Shown one piece after another: positions 34,540-46,984 of a stretch of DNA of 64,000 nt. The notes under the pieces are model-generated. The model was given only the letters and a program-made list of their open reading frames with translations, had not been told where the DNA came from and ran no database searches. The DNA is from Arthrobacter crystallopoietes (GTDB lineage Bacteria > Actinomycetota > Actinomycetes > Actinomycetales > Micrococcaceae). A program made the position numbers and the translations under genes. The stretch covers positions 3,038,001-3,102,000 of the forward strand of contig NZ_CP072014.1 of NCBI RefSeq assembly GCF_017603825.1, written 5' to 3'. Within the stretch, counting starts at the first letter, position 1, and each line of letters starts with the position of its first letter.

Positions 34540-34821
34540 ATGGGCAATCACGCCACCGTCACCGAGAAATCATCCAATGAGCAGGCCGTTGCCAGCATCC
34601 ACGACGAAGTCATTGGCCACGGAAACAGCCCGGCTGCCTGGACCTGTGTCCTGATCATGATCGTAGGCAGCATTGTCGCCGGTATCGGTTTCGTCATGGC
34701 TTCGCACCTGGTTTTCTGGGGCGGCGTTGTTGTCATGTTCATTGGCCTGATCGTTGGCTGGATCATGAAGAAGGCCGGCTACGGCGTGGACGGCGACAAG
34801 CTCATGAACAGCGGTCACTGA
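34540..34821 (+). CDS. HGxxPAAW family small membrane protein
   Basis: A 93-residue protein with the family motif H-G-N-S-P-A-A-W near residue 28, followed by two membrane helices (about 34-56 and 61-82) and the short tail K-A-G-Y-G-V-D-G-D. Members sit beside trpC in Actinobacteria and are of unknown function. The ATG at 34540 has AGGGAG upstream; trpC begins 2 bases after its stop, so translation is probably coupled. Confidence 0.85.
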   Translation: MGNHATVTEKSSNEQAVASIHDEVIGHGNSPAAWTCVLIMIVGSIVAGIGFVMASHLVFWGGVVVMFIGLIVGWIMKKAGYGVDGDKLMNSGH

Positions 34822-34823
34822 GA

Positions 34824-35651
34824 GTGACTGTTCTCGACGACATCATCGTTGGGGTCAGGGAAGATCTTGAAGCCCGTCGGGCGGAACTTCCGCTGGAGCA
34901 GCTGACGGAACGCGTTTCCGCCGCGGCTGCGCCGCGTGACGCCTATGCCGCCCTCGGCGGCCCGGACAGCCCGCGAACCGAACTCAAGGTGATTTCCGAG
35001 GTCAAGCGCAAGAGTCCGTCCAAGGGCGACCTTGCGCAGATCGCAGACCCGGCTGAACTGGCACGCCGTTATGAAAAGGGCGGAGCGGCAGTTATCAGCG
35101 TGTTGACGGAGCAACGCCGCTTCGGCGGGTCGCTCGCGGATCTGGATGCCGTGCGCGACGCCGTCGACATTCCGGTCCTGCGCAAGGACTTCACGGTCGA
35201 CGAATACCAGATCTGGGAAGCGCGGGCACATGGTGCGGACCTCGTCCTGCTCATCGTCGCTGCGCTGGAAGATTCCCAGCTGCGCGCGTTCCTGGACCTG
35301 ACGCACCGTTTGGGCATGAATGCTCTGGTGGAAACGCATACGGCCGAGGAGATTGAACGCGCTGTTTCCGTCGGTGCCCGGATCATCGGAGTCAACGTGC
35401 GGAATCTCAAGACGCTGGATGTGGACCGTTCCATCTTCGCCTCGCTGGCGGAAAAGATCCCGTCGGAGGCGGTCATCGTGGCCGAATCCGGCGTACGCGA
35501 CGCCGACGACGTTGCCGACTATGCAGCGAGAGGTGCCAATGCGGTGCTGGTCGGCGAGGCACTGGTGATTGGCAACGCACCGGAGCAAGCCGTCACCGAT
35601 TTCGCTGCAGCCGGTGCCCGGGCAATCGCGGACCGCAGCCAGGGCAGCTAA
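34824..35651 (+). CDS. trpC: Indole-3-glycerol phosphate synthase
   Basis: A 275-residue TIM-barrel enzyme that closes the indole ring. Motifs: [47 protein letters not shown] and A-E-S-G-V-R. It is not fused to TrpF, in keeping with actinobacteria that use PriA for that step. GTG start 2 bases after the HGxxPAAW gene with only a weak ribosome site. Confidence 0.94.
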   Translation: MTVLDDIIVGVREDLEARRAELPLEQLTERVSAAAAPRDAYAALGGPDSPRTELKVISEVKRKSPSKGDLAQIADPAELARRYEKGGAAVISVLTEQRRFGGSLADLDAVRDAVDIPVLRKDFTVDEYQIWEARAHGADLVLLIVAALEDSQLRAFLDLTHRLGMNALVETHTAEEIERAVSVGARIIGVNVRNLKTLDVDRSIFASLAEKIPSEAVIVAESGVRDADDVADYAARGANAVLVGEALVIGNAPEQAVTDFAAAGARAIADRSQGS

Positions 35652-35666
35652 CACAAGCAATACCGT

Positions 35667-35712
35667 CTCGGCGGCAGGCCCGGTTCTCAAGGTTCCGGGC
35701 CTGTCCGCCGAG
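35667..35712 (+). promoter_or_regulatory. Long hairpin between trpC and trpB
   Basis: CTCGGCGGCAGGCCCGG (35667-35683) pairs with the 18-base arm at 35695-35712 in 17 base pairs with one bulged base and an 11-base loop. No T run follows. It may stabilise or process the message, limit read-through, or act as an attenuator. Confidence 0.65.
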
Positions 35713-35742
35713 AGGTTCAAAACAGACAGGACGGCCAAGGCC

Positions 35743-37068
35743 ATGACGCAGAGCCCCGAGACGCCCGACGCCGGTGACAAGCCGGACGCCGCGGATGCAT
35801 TCCTTTCAGGCGGAAGCCTCCGCCATGCCCCCGGCCCCTACTTCGGCAACTACGGCGGCCGCTGGATGCCCGAGTCGCTGATCGCGGCGTTGGACGAACT
35901 GCAGGACACGTTCGACAAAGCCAAGGCAGACCCGGAGTTCATCGCCCAGGTGGCCGAACTGAACCGGAACTACTCGGGCAGGCCGTCGCTGTTGACGGAG
36001 GCCAAACGGTTTTCGGCCCATGCCGGCGGGGCCCGGATCTTCCTGAAGCGCGAAGATCTGAACCACACTGGCTCCCATAAGATCAACAACGTCTTGGGCC
36101 AGGCTCTTCTGGCCAAGCGGATGGGCAAGACCCGCATCATCGCCGAAACCGGCGCCGGACAGCACGGCGTGGCGAGTGCGACGGCGGCGGCCCTCCTCGG
36201 CCTCGAATGCGTGGTCTATATGGGCGCCGAAGACACGCGACGCCAGGCACTGAACGTCGCGCGGATGGAACTGCTCGGCGCTACGGTTGTCCCGGTGACA
36301 GCCGGCTCGCAAACCCTGAAGGACGCCATCAACGAGGCGTTGCGCGATTGGGTTGCCAACGTGCACACCACGCACTATCTGCTGGGCACCGCCGCCGGAG
36401 CACATCCGTTCCCCGCGTTGGTGCGCTACTTCCATGAGGTAATCGGGGACGAGGCACGCGAGCAGATTCTTGCCCAGACCGGCCGGCTTCCGGATGCAGT
36501 CTGTGCATGCATCGGCGGCGGATCGAACGCCATCGGCATTTTCCACGGTTTCCTGGACGATCCTTCGGTGGAACTCTACGGCTTTGAAGCCGGCGGCGAG
36601 GGCGTCGACACTGACCGCCATGCAGCCACCATTACACTCGGCCGTCCGGGAGTACTCCACGGCGCCCGGTCCTACCTGATGCAGGATGAGGACGGCCAGA
36701 CCATCGAGTCCCACTCCATCTCGGCGGGCCTGGACTACCCGGGCGTCGGTCCGGAACACTCCTACCTTTCGGACATCGGACGCGCCAAGTACGAACCCGT
36801 GACCGACAGCGAAGCCATGGACGCATTCCGGCTGCTTTGCCGCACCGAAGGCATCATTCCGGCCATCGAATCCTCGCATGCACTCGCCGGTGCCCTGCGG
36901 GTCGGCAAGAAGCTCACTTCCGGCAAGGACAATCCGCAGGACGTGGTGATTGTCGTCAACCTGTCCGGCCGCGGAGACAAGGACGTTGCCACCGCTGCGG
37001 AATGGTTCGACCTGCTGGACGGAAACTCACCGGAAGCCGAAATCGGCGCTGAAGGAGAACAACTGTGA
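35743..37068 (+). CDS. trpB: Tryptophan synthase beta subunit
   Basis: A 441-residue PLP enzyme that joins indole and serine. Motifs: [12 protein letters not shown], the PLP lysine in [25 protein letters not shown] for phosphate binding, and the end N-L-S-G-R-G-D-K-D. The ATG at 35743 gives an extension of about 30 residues before the conserved part, normal for actinobacteria. It overlaps trpA by 4 bases (GTGA). Confidence 0.95.
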   Translation: MTQSPETPDAGDKPDAADAFLSGGSLRHAPGPYFGNYGGRWMPESLIAALDELQDTFDKAKADPEFIAQVAELNRNYSGRPSLLTEAKRFSAHAGGARIFLKREDLNHTGSHKINNVLGQALLAKRMGKTRIIAETGAGQHGVASATAAALLGLECVVYMGAEDTRRQALNVARMELLGATVVPVTAGSQTLKDAINEALRDWVANVHTTHYLLGTAAGAHPFPALVRYFHEVIGDEAREQILAQTGRLPDAVCACIGGGSNAIGIFHGFLDDPSVELYGFEAGGEGVDTDRHAATITLGRPGVLHGARSYLMQDEDGQTIESHSISAGLDYPGVGPEHSYLSDIGRAKYEPVTDSEAMDAFRLLCRTEGIIPAIESSHALAGALRVGKKLTSGKDNPQDVVIVVNLSGRGDKDVATAAEWFDLLDGNSPEAEIGAEGEQL

Positions 37069-37868
37069 ATTCTGCCGCCATCGCCAGCAAATCAGCTGCC
37101 GCCATCGAGAAAGCACGGTCGGAGGGCCGTACCGCGCTGGTCGGCTACCTGCCCGCCGGCTACCCCGACGTGCAGGGCACGATCGATGCCGCCGTCGCAC
37201 TGGCCGAAAACGGTGCCGATGTGATCGAGATCGGAATCCCGTACTCGGACCCCGTCATGGACGGCCAGGTTATCCAGGCCGCCACCGTGCAGGCCCTCGA
37301 AAACGGATTCCGGGTCCATCAGGTGTTCGACATCGTAGCCGGTATTACCGCTCGGTGTGAGGCTGCCGTTCTCGTCATGACCTATTGGAATCCAGTCATG
37401 CGCATGGGAGTCGATGAGTTCTCCCGGCGCCTGGCCGAGGCCGGGGGAGCAGGCCTGATCACCCCGGATCTGGTCCCGGACGAAGCTGCCGAATGGTTCG
37501 AAGCGTCGGATAAGTACGGACTGGACCGGGTCTTCCTGGTGGCGCCCTCGTCGACGCCGGAACGCATGGCCATGACGGTCAAGGCCAGCCGTGGTTTCGT
37601 CTACGCCGTGTCCATCATGGGCGTCACGGGCGCACGTGACAGTGTCAGCAGCGCCGCCCAGCAGGTCGTCGACGCGGCACATGCCGCGGGCGCAGAGCGC
37701 GTCTGCGTGGGCCTGGGCGTTTCGAAGGCCGAACACGTCCGCGAAATCGGTGCCTACGCCGAGGGCGCCATCGTCGGCACCGCACTGGTCGCCACCCTGG
37801 GCGCCGAGGGCGTGGAAGCCGTGGGCAAACTCGCGGCGGAACTGCACAGCGGTACCGCCAAAAACTGA
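37065..37868 (+). CDS. trpA: Tryptophan synthase alpha subunit
   Basis: A 267-residue TIM-barrel enzyme that releases indole from indole-3-glycerol phosphate and channels it to TrpB. Motifs: [10 protein letters not shown], the catalytic Glu in [11 protein letters not shown], the T-Y-W-N-P region, and [13 protein letters not shown] start overlapping the trpB stop. Confidence 0.95.
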   Translation: MNSAAIASKSAAAIEKARSEGRTALVGYLPAGYPDVQGTIDAAVALAENGADVIEIGIPYSDPVMDGQVIQAATVQALENGFRVHQVFDIVAGITARCEAAVLVMTYWNPVMRMGVDEFSRRLAEAGGAGLITPDLVPDEAAEWFEASDKYGLDRVFLVAPSSTPERMAMTVKASRGFVYAVSIMGVTGARDSVSSAAQQVVDAAHAAGAERVCVGLGVSKAEHVREIGAYAEGAIVGTALVATLGAEGVEAVGKLAAELHSGTAKN

Positions 37869-37908
37869 TCCTCCGCCGCCACCAAAGCCAAACAAAGGAC
37901 CGCTACCG

Positions 37909-39009
37909 GTGCAGACGACTACTTCCCTTGTGATCCCGGCGTCGATTCCGAGTCCGGACTGGTCCGGGTTCAGCATCGGCCCGCTGACCATCCATGCGTA
38001 TGCCTTGTGCATCCTCGCCGGCATCATCGCGGCTTTGTGGCTGACGGACCGCCGCTGGAAGGCCAGGAAAGGACCCGAAGGGGTGGTCTGGGACATCGCC
38101 ATTTGGGCAATTCCCTTCGGCATCATCGGCGGGCGGCTGTACCACGTCTTCTCCTCGCCGGACGCATACTTCGGCCCGAACGGTGACCTGAGCCTGATCC
38201 CGCAGATCTGGCTGGGCGGTCTCGGAATCTGGGGAGCCGTGGCGCTGGGCCTGCTGGGCGCGTGGATCGGCTGCCGCCGTGCAGGGGTCAAACTGACCGC
38301 CTTTATGGATGCTGCTGCCCCCGGTGTGCTGCTGGCCCAAGCCATCGGCCGCTGGGGAAACTGGTTCAACCAGGAACTGTTCGGCAGCCCCACGGACCTG
38401 CCCTGGGGCCTGGAAATCGACGCCGACCATGCCAATTTCCCACCCGGCGCCGAACCGGGCACGCTGTTCCATCCGACGTTCCTTTACGAATCGCTTTGGA
38501 ACCTGGCCGGGGTTGCCCTGCTGTTGCTGATCGATAAGCGCTTCAAGCTCCGCCGCGGAATGCTCTTCTGGCTCTACGTCGCCTACTACACCTTGGGCCG
38601 CGTCTGGATCGAAATGATGCGCATCGACGATGCGGAAATGATCACACTCTTCGGCGTGACGCAGCGCTTGAATGTCTGGACTTCGCTGCTGCTGCTGGTG
38701 GCCGCGCTCGTCATATTTGTCCTGCTCTCCCGGAAGCCCCGGACTCCCGAGACGGACTCCGTCTACCTGTCCAGCCCGGCGCCACAGGCGGAAACAGATC
38801 CCAAGAACGACGGCGATGCTTCCGCCGCCTCCCGCAAATCGGGCACCGGCGGTGTTAACACAACAGAAACCGGCAAGAAAAAAATGGACAAAAACGTGTC
38901 CGGGGCCACCGGGCGTGTTAGTGTCTCTGAGAATCCTTCGGAGACAGGAAAGTCCTCCGCGTCCGGCACCAGCGGCACGACTGGGCCCGCGGACTCCGAA
39001 GGCAAATAG
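37909..39009 (+). CDS. lgt: Prolipoprotein diacylglyceryl transferase
   Basis: A 366-residue membrane enzyme that attaches diacylglycerol to the lipobox Cys of prolipoproteins. It has about seven membrane helices, the H-A-Y-A-L-C segment, the signature G-R-W-G-N-W-F-N-Q-E-L-F-G and H-P-T-F-L-Y-E-S-L-W-N. The last 90 residues form a Ser/Thr/Lys-rich disordered tail, longer than in most families. The GTG at 37909 has AAAGGA upstream and starts at the conserved N-terminus. Linkage with the trp operon is typical of this group. Confidence 0.93.
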   Translation: MQTTTSLVIPASIPSPDWSGFSIGPLTIHAYALCILAGIIAALWLTDRRWKARKGPEGVVWDIAIWAIPFGIIGGRLYHVFSSPDAYFGPNGDLSLIPQIWLGGLGIWGAVALGLLGAWIGCRRAGVKLTAFMDAAAPGVLLAQAIGRWGNWFNQELFGSPTDLPWGLEIDADHANFPPGAEPGTLFHPTFLYESLWNLAGVALLLLIDKRFKLRRGMLFWLYVAYYTLGRVWIEMMRIDDAEMITLFGVTQRLNVWTSLLLLVAALVIFVLLSRKPRTPETDSVYLSSPAPQAETDPKNDGDASAASRKSGTGGVNTTETGKKKMDKNVSGATGRVSVSENPSETGKSSASGTSGTTGPADSEGK

Positions 39010-39015
39010 CGCCCC

Positions 39016-39031
39016 CCGGGCCACCGCCCGG
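39016..39031 (+). terminator. Short GC hairpin after lgt
   Basis: CCGGGC-CACC-GCCCGG, 6 bp, 6 bases after the lgt stop, without a T run. A possible end of the his-trp-lgt transcript. Confidence 0.35.
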
Positions 39032-39151
39032 TGAGTTGCAGCATCTGTGCCGACCACACTGATGTGGAATCTCCGTAAATAATCCGTCAACCAGTACGGG
39101 TTCAGCGGGTATGACTGCGCTTCTGTCCGGTTTTTCGGAATCAGCAAAATT

Positions 39152-39196
39152 GTTATGCACCAACCGTGCTGCATAACGTGGGCTAGGTCATACAAT
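39152..39196 (+). promoter_or_regulatory. Operator-like palindrome and -10 box of gltB
   Basis: GTTATGCA (39152-39159), ten bases, TGCATAAC (39170-39177): a perfect 8-bp inverted repeat with the centre-to-centre distance of about 18 bases expected for a dimeric regulator. TACAAT (39191-39196) follows as a likely -10 box, so the palindrome covers the -35 region. No match to a named regulator is claimed. Confidence 0.6.
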
Positions 39197-39292
39197 TTCC
39201 AGTACTAAAGTACGGCTTCGTGCAAGCTGCCGTGCTTCGGGGCCAACGGCGTCCCCTTCTCGAGTTCCACTTACGGGAGAAGGAAAACCGTT

Positions 39293-42200
39293 ATGACTCC
39301 TCCGTTCAACGGATCCAGTACACCACGCAACTTCGGCGGCGGGAATGGCAGCGCGCAGGTCGCTTCGCCGTTTACCCGTTTCGCCGCCTATCCTGAACGC
39401 GCGGGCCTCTACGACCCCGCCAATGAGAAAGATGCCTGCGGACTGGCAGTTATTGCCACCCTGCGCGGCGAACCCGGCCACGACATTGTCGATGCAGCCC
39501 TGACCGCCCTGCGCAACCTCGAACACCGCGGTGCGGTGGGCGCGGACGAAGGTACCGGGGACGGAGCGGGATTGCTCACGCAGATCCCGGACGAGTTCTT
39601 CCGTGCCGTGACCGGATTTGAGCTCCCGAGGGCCGGCGAGTACGCCGTTGGAACTGCCTTCCTCCCGAACGAAGAGTCGGAAGCCGAGGTAGCCCAAGCC
39701 GGACTGGAATCATTGGCCGAAGAAGAAGGCCTCGTGGTCCTGGGCTGGCGCGAAGTCCCGATAGTCTCGGACCTGGTTGGCGCCATGGCACGGGCCTGCA
39801 TGCCACACTTCGTGCAACTGTTCCTGGGGATGGATCCCCGCGGCGGCACGGACGCATCGGAACTCGACGCCAAGGTCTTCCGCGTCCGCAAGCGTGCGCA
39901 GAACAAGTTCGGCGTCTACTTCCCGTCCTTGTCGTCCAAGACCATTGTGTACAAGGGCATGCTGACCACCGCGCAGCTGGAGCCGTTCTATCCGGACCTC
40001 TCGGATAGCCGCTTTAAGACCAAGCTGGGGATTGTCCACTCCCGCTTTTCCACCAATACGTTCCCATCGTGGCCGCTGGCCCAGCCGTTCCGCACCATCG
40101 CGCACAACGGTGAGATCAACACCGTCAAGGGCAACCGGAACTGGATGCGTGCCCGCCAGTCGCAGTTGAGCAACCCTGTGCTCGGGGACATTCCCGAAGA
40201 ACTGTTCCCGATCTGCACTCCCGGGGCCTCGGATTCGGCTTCCTTCGACGAGGTCGCCGAGCTGCTGATGCTATCCGGCAAGCCGATCACCCAGGCCATC
40301 ATGATGATGATCCCGGAGGCCTGGGAAAACCACACCACCATGGATCCGGAGCGCAGGGCGTTCTACCAGTACCACTCGATGCTGATGGAGCCGTGGGACG
40401 GTCCGGCAGCGGTGTCGTTCACCGACGGCAAGCTCGTCGGCGCGGTGCTCGATCGCAACGGTCTTCGGCCGGCCCGTTACTGGGTCACTGAGGACGGCCT
40501 CGTGGTGCTCGCCTCCGAAGTCGGCGTCGTCAACATCGAACCGGAGCGAGTAGTCAGGAAAGGCCGGGTGTCGCCGGGCAAAATGTTCCTCGTCGACACC
40601 GAAGCCGGCCGCCTGATCGAGGATCAGGAGATCAAGTCCGAGATTGCCGCGGCGAACCCGTGGGGCGAATGGGTCAAGGACAACATGATCCGCCTTGAGG
40701 ACCTGCCCGAGCGCGAACACGTGGTCCACACCCCGGCGTCAATCAACCGCCGCCAGCGCACCTTCGGCTACACCCACGAAGAGCTGCGGATCCTGCTGGG
40801 TCCGATGGCGCGTACGGGCGCGGAACCGCTGGGCGCCATGGGAACCGACACCCCGATAGCCGTGCTCTCCAAGCGGCCGCGGCTGCTGTTCGACTACTTC
40901 GTGCAGTCCTTTGCCCAGGTCACCAACCCGCCTCTCGATGCCATCCGCGAAGAGCTCGTCACGAGCATGCGAGGGTCAATCGGCCCGGATGGCAACCTGT
41001 TGGCCACCGGCCAGGTCCGTGCGAAGCAAGTGGCGCTGAAATTCCCGGTCATCAACAATGATGAGCTGGCCAAGATTACTGCGCTCGAAACCGATGAGGG
41101 CGCCAAGGCCGCGCTGAAAGTCCGCGGCCTGTACCGTCCCGACGGCGGCGAGTCGGAACTGCGCGCCCGGCTGCAGGAGATCTGCGAAAAGGTCTCGGCT
41201 GCCGTCAACCGCGGGGTCAAATTCATTATCCTTTCCGACCGCGATTCGAATGCCCAGTGGGCACCGATCCCGTCGCTGCTGCTGACCAGCGCGGTTCACC
41301 ACCACCTCCTCAAGAGCGCCAACCGCACTAAGATCTCCCTGCTGGTTGAGGCAGGTGACGTCCGGGAGGTGCATCACGTTGCCGTCCTGATCGGCTTCGG
41401 CGCCTCCGCGGTCAACCCCTACCTGGCGATGGAAAGCTGCGAAGAGTTGGTCCGCAACGGCGACATCCAGGGCGTGACCGAAGCCGAGGCCGTCTACAAC
41501 CTGATCAAGGGCCTGGGCAAGGGCGTCCTGAAAATCATGTCCAAGATGGGCATTTCCACCGTCGCGTCTTACTGCGGCGCACAGACCTTCGAAGCCCTTG
41601 GCCTGGCGCAGAGCCTGGTCGACCAGTATTTTGCCGGTACCCAGTCCCAGCTTGGCGGCGTGGGCCTTGATGTCATCGCGGCCGAAACCGCGGCACGGCA
41701 TGCACAGGCCTACCCGAGCGACGGAATCGAGGATCCCCACCGCTCACTGGAGGTTGGCGGCGAGTACCAATGGCGCCGCGAAGGACCGCCGCACCTGTTC
41801 AACCCGGAGACGGTTTTCCGGCTGCAGCACTCCACGCGTGAGCGCCGCTATGACATCTTCAAGGCCTACACTAAGGGCGTGGATGACCAGTCCAAGGACC
41901 TGATGACCCTGCGCGGGCTGCTCAAGTTCAAGACGGGGAACCGTCCGGCCGTCCCGCTGGAAGAAGTCGAACCGGTGTCCAGTATCGTCAAGCGGTTCTC
42001 CACCGGCGCGATGAGCTACGGTTCCATTTCCAAGGAAGCCCACGAGACGCTGGCCATTGCCATGAACCGGCTGGGGGCCAAGTCCAATACCGGCGAGGGC
42101 GGCGAGGACGAGGACCGGCTGCTGGACCCGGAGCGCCGCTCCGCCATCAAGCAGGTCGCTTCCGGCCGTTTCGGTGTCACGAGCCTGTACCTGACCAACG

Positions 42201-43913
42201 CCGACGACATCCAGATCAAGATGGCCCAGGGCGCCAAGCCCGGCGAGGGCGGGCAGCTGATGAGCCAGAAGGTCTACCCCTGGGTAGCCCGGACACGGCA
42301 CTCGACCCCCGGTGTCGGGCTTATTTCCCCGCCGCCGCACCACGACATCTACTCCATCGAGGACCTGGCGCAGCTGATTTACGACCTTAAGCGGTCCAAC
42401 CCATCTGCCCGTGTGCACGTGAAGCTGGTGTCGGAGGTCGGAATCGGCACCGTGGCCGCTGGCGTAACCAAGGCGAAGGCCGACGTCGTGCTGATTTCCG
42501 GGCACGACGGCGGAACCGGCGCCAGTCCGCTGAACTCGCTCAAACACGCCGGTGCTCCCTGGGAGCTAGGGCTGGCCGAGGCACAGCAGACACTGATGCT
42601 CAACGGTCTGCGGGACCGTGTGGTTGTCCAGGTTGACGGCCAGCTCAAAACCGGCCGGGACGTCGTGATCGCGGCGCTGCTCGGCGGCGAGGAATTCGGC
42701 TTTGCCACCGCACCGCTGGTGGTTTCGGGCTGCATCATGATGCGGGTCTGCCACCTCGATACCTGTCCTGTAGGCGTGGCCACCCAGAACCCGGAATTGC
42801 GCTCCCGGTTTACCGGAAAGCCGGAATTCGTTGTGAACTTCTTCGAATTCATTGCCGAGGAGGTCCGCGAGATCCTGGCCGAACTGGGCTACCGCAGCCT
42901 GGACGAGGTTATCGGCCATTCCGAGCTACTTGATGCCGGCAAGGCCATTGATCACTGGAAGGCCGATGGGCTGGACTTGGATCCGATCCTGCGCGGCTAC
43001 CGTTTTGATACCCACTCGCCGCTGCGCAACACGACGCAGCAGAACCACGAGCTGGACAAGCATTTCGACAACCAGTTGATCGCGATGAGCGCCGAGGCAC
43101 TGACCAACCGGGCGCCGGTGCGGATCAGCCTGGACATCGTCAACACCGACCGTTCGGTGGGGACCATGCTCGGCCACGAAGTCACCAAGCGCTTCGGCAT
43201 CGACACTCTGGCGCAGGACACGATCGACGTAACCCTGAATGGTCAGGCCGGCCAGTCGCTGGGCGCCTTCCTGCCCGCCGGCATCACGCTGCGCTTGCTG
43301 GGCGATTCCAACGACTATGTGGGCAAAGGCCTCTCCGGCGGACGGATTATCGTCCGTCCGGATCGGGGCAACGTGTTCCCGGCTGAACGCAACGTGATCG
43401 CCGGAAACGTGATCGGCTACGGCGCCACCAGCGGCGAGATGTTCCTCCGCGGCCAGGTGGGCGAACGGTTCCTCGTTCGGAACTCAGGTGCTACCGCCGT
43501 CGTCGAAGGCATTGGCGACCATGGCTGCGAGTACATGACCGGTGGAACTGCACTGATCCTGGGGCGAACCGGCCGAAACTTTGGTGCGGGCATGTCCGGC
43601 GGTGTCGCCTTCGTGCTGGAACTGGACCGGGCACGGCTGAACAAGCAGAGCATGGACAACAAGGAATTGCTGCTGCTTCCGCTGGACGCCGAAGACCGCG
43701 AGACCGTTGGCGCGCTGATCAAGCAGCATGCGGAGGAGACCGGTTCCCGGTTGGCCGAGCAGCTGCTGCAGGATCTTGACGCGACCATTTCACGCATGAC
43801 CAAGGTGCTGCCGCGGAACTACTCGGCTGTGCTGGAAACCCGGGCTACCGCTGAATCCGAGGGACTCGATCCCGACGGCGATGTTGTCTGGTCACGAATT
43901 TTGGAGGTTACCG

Positions 43914-43921
<8 letters not shown>
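39293..43921 (+). CDS. gltB: Glutamate synthase large subunit
   Basis: A 1542-residue enzyme that, with GltD, makes two glutamates from glutamine and 2-oxoglutarate. The class II amidotransferase nucleophile is Cys49 in K-D-A-C-G-L-A, so a 48-residue leader must be removed. The glutamate synthase domain contains G-E-G-G-E-D and [10 protein letters not shown]; the 3Fe-4S cysteines are in [14 protein letters not shown]; a C-terminal beta-helix domain (G-G-x repeats) closes the protein. A strong GGAGAAGG site precedes the ATG. The 7-base upstream palindrome region suggests nitrogen control. Confidence 0.96.
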
Positions 43922-45380
<1,459 letters not shown>

Positions 45381-45440
45381 TGAACCCGGCTGTACGCTGT
45401 GGATACGCCCATAACTGCATGAGAGAACTAGGCTAGGTTT

Positions 45441-46919
45441 ATGAGACGAGCGAAAATAGTTGCAACTTTTGGTCCTGCTATTTCCAGCTACGAAAGCACC
45501 TTGGAAGTCCTCAAAGCGGGCGTTGACGTTGCCCGCATGAACATGAGCCATGGCGACTACAGCGTGCATCAGGGAACTTACGAAAATGTGCGCCGCGCCG
45601 CGGCCGAGCTGGGCAAACCTGTTGGCATCTTCGCTGATCTCCAGGGACCCAAAATTCGGCTCGGCCGCTTCGCGGACGGCCCGCATGACCTGAAGGTGGG
45701 GGACACCTTCACCATTACCACCGAAGACATCGAAGGCACGGCCGAGCGGTGCTCGACCACCTTCAAGGGCCTGCCTCAGGACGTCAACGCGGGAGATCCG
45801 CTGCTGATCGACGACGGCAAAGTTGCTCTGCGAGCCGTGAAGGTCACGGACACCGAGGTCGTCACCGAAGTGACCGTGGCAGGCGCCGTCTCTAACAACA
45901 AGGGGATCAACCTGCCCGGTGTCGCGGTCAACGTGCCGGCGCTGAGCGAGAAGGACGAAGCGGATCTGCGCTGGGCCATCCGCACGGGCGTAGACATGGT
46001 GGCCCTTTCCTTCGTGCGCAATGCAGCGGACGTCCGCCGCGTGCACGAGATCATGGACGAAGAAGGCCGGCGTACTCCAGTCATCGCCAAGATCGAAAAG
46101 CCCCAGGCCGTGGACGCGCTGGAAGAGATCATTGATGCCTTCGACGCCATCATGGTGGCCCGGGGCGATCTCGGCGTGGAGCTGCCGCTTGAGGACGTGC
46201 CAGTGGTGCAGAAGCGTGCCATCGAACTGGCCCGGCGTTGGGCGAAGCCGGTGATCGTGGCCACCCAGGTGCTGGAGTCCATGATTGAGAACCCGAGGCC
46301 TACCCGTGCCGAGGCATCCGACTGCGCAAATGCCGTTCTGGACGGCGCGGATGCGGTCATGCTTTCCGGCGAGACCAGCGTGGGCGCGTACCCGCTGGAG
46401 ACTGTCAACACAATGGCCCGGATCATCGAGTCCACCGAGCAGCACGGCCTGGACCGCGTTCCGCCGCTGGGTAGCAAGCCCAAGACCCGCGGTGGCGCCA
46501 TCACGCGTGCCGCAGTCGAAATTGCGAACCAGTTGGACGCCAAATATCTCTGTACCTTCACGCAGTCCGGGGACTCGGCACGCCGGCTTTCGCGCTTGCG
46601 TCCGGGGCGGCCGATCTTCGCCTTCACCCCGCTGCAGTCCACCCTGAACGTCATGTCACTGATCTGGGGAATCCAGCCGCTGCTGGTGGAGTTCGTCGAG
46701 CATACGGACAAGATGACAGCCCAAGTTGACCGTGTGCTTTACGAGAAAGGGCTGGTGGACGTTGACGACCTGGTTGTCATCGCCGCCGGTTCCCCTCCCG
46801 GAAAAGCCGGATCGACCAACTCGCTCAAGGTTCACCGTGTAGGCGACCTCGCAGACGCCGGTGAATTGCTCAACGGCTCGAACCCCCGGCACGAGAAGGT
46901 CGGTCCCTGGCCCAGCTAG
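45441..46919 (+). CDS. pyk: Pyruvate kinase
   Basis: A 492-residue glycolytic enzyme that makes ATP and pyruvate from phosphoenolpyruvate. Motifs: R-R-A-K-I-V-A-T-F-G-P-A, A-R-M-N-M-S-H-G, D-L-Q-G-P-K-I-R, the catalytic I-A-K-I-E-K-P-Q-A, M-V-A-R-G-D-L-G-V-E and M-L-S-G-E-T. The C-terminal domain begins near residue 355. It starts 60 bases after gltD and ends in a strong shared terminator. Confidence 0.95.
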   Translation: MRRAKIVATFGPAISSYESTLEVLKAGVDVARMNMSHGDYSVHQGTYENVRRAAAELGKPVGIFADLQGPKIRLGRFADGPHDLKVGDTFTITTEDIEGTAERCSTTFKGLPQDVNAGDPLLIDDGKVALRAVKVTDTEVVTEVTVAGAVSNNKGINLPGVAVNVPALSEKDEADLRWAIRTGVDMVALSFVRNAADVRRVHEIMDEEGRRTPVIAKIEKPQAVDALEEIIDAFDAIMVARGDLGVELPLEDVPVVQKRAIELARRWAKPVIVATQVLESMIENPRPTRAEASDCANAVLDGADAVMLSGETSVGAYPLETVNTMARIIESTEQHGLDRVPPLGSKPKTRGGAITRAAVEIANQLDAKYLCTFTQSGDSARRLSRLRPGRPIFAFTPLQSTLNVMSLIWGIQPLLVEFVEHTDKMTAQVDRVLYEKGLVDVDDLVVIAAGSPPGKAGSTNSLKVHRVGDLADAGELLNGSNPRHEKVGPWPS

Positions 46920-46936
46920 GAACCGACAGCATTTGA

Positions 46937-46977
46937 AACGCCAGTGGCCGGTCCATTCAGGACCGGCCACTGGCGTT
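46937..46977. terminator. Bidirectional terminator between pyk and pdtaR
   Basis: An 18-bp perfect stem, AACGCCAGTGGCCGGTCC with its complement, and a 5-base loop, between two convergent genes. Confidence 0.9.
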
Positions 46978-46984
46978 CGCGGGG

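Noticed and set aside
36000-36879. Minus-strand frame opposite trpB
   Set aside because: It mirrors the GC-rich third positions of trpB; no ribosome site or homology.
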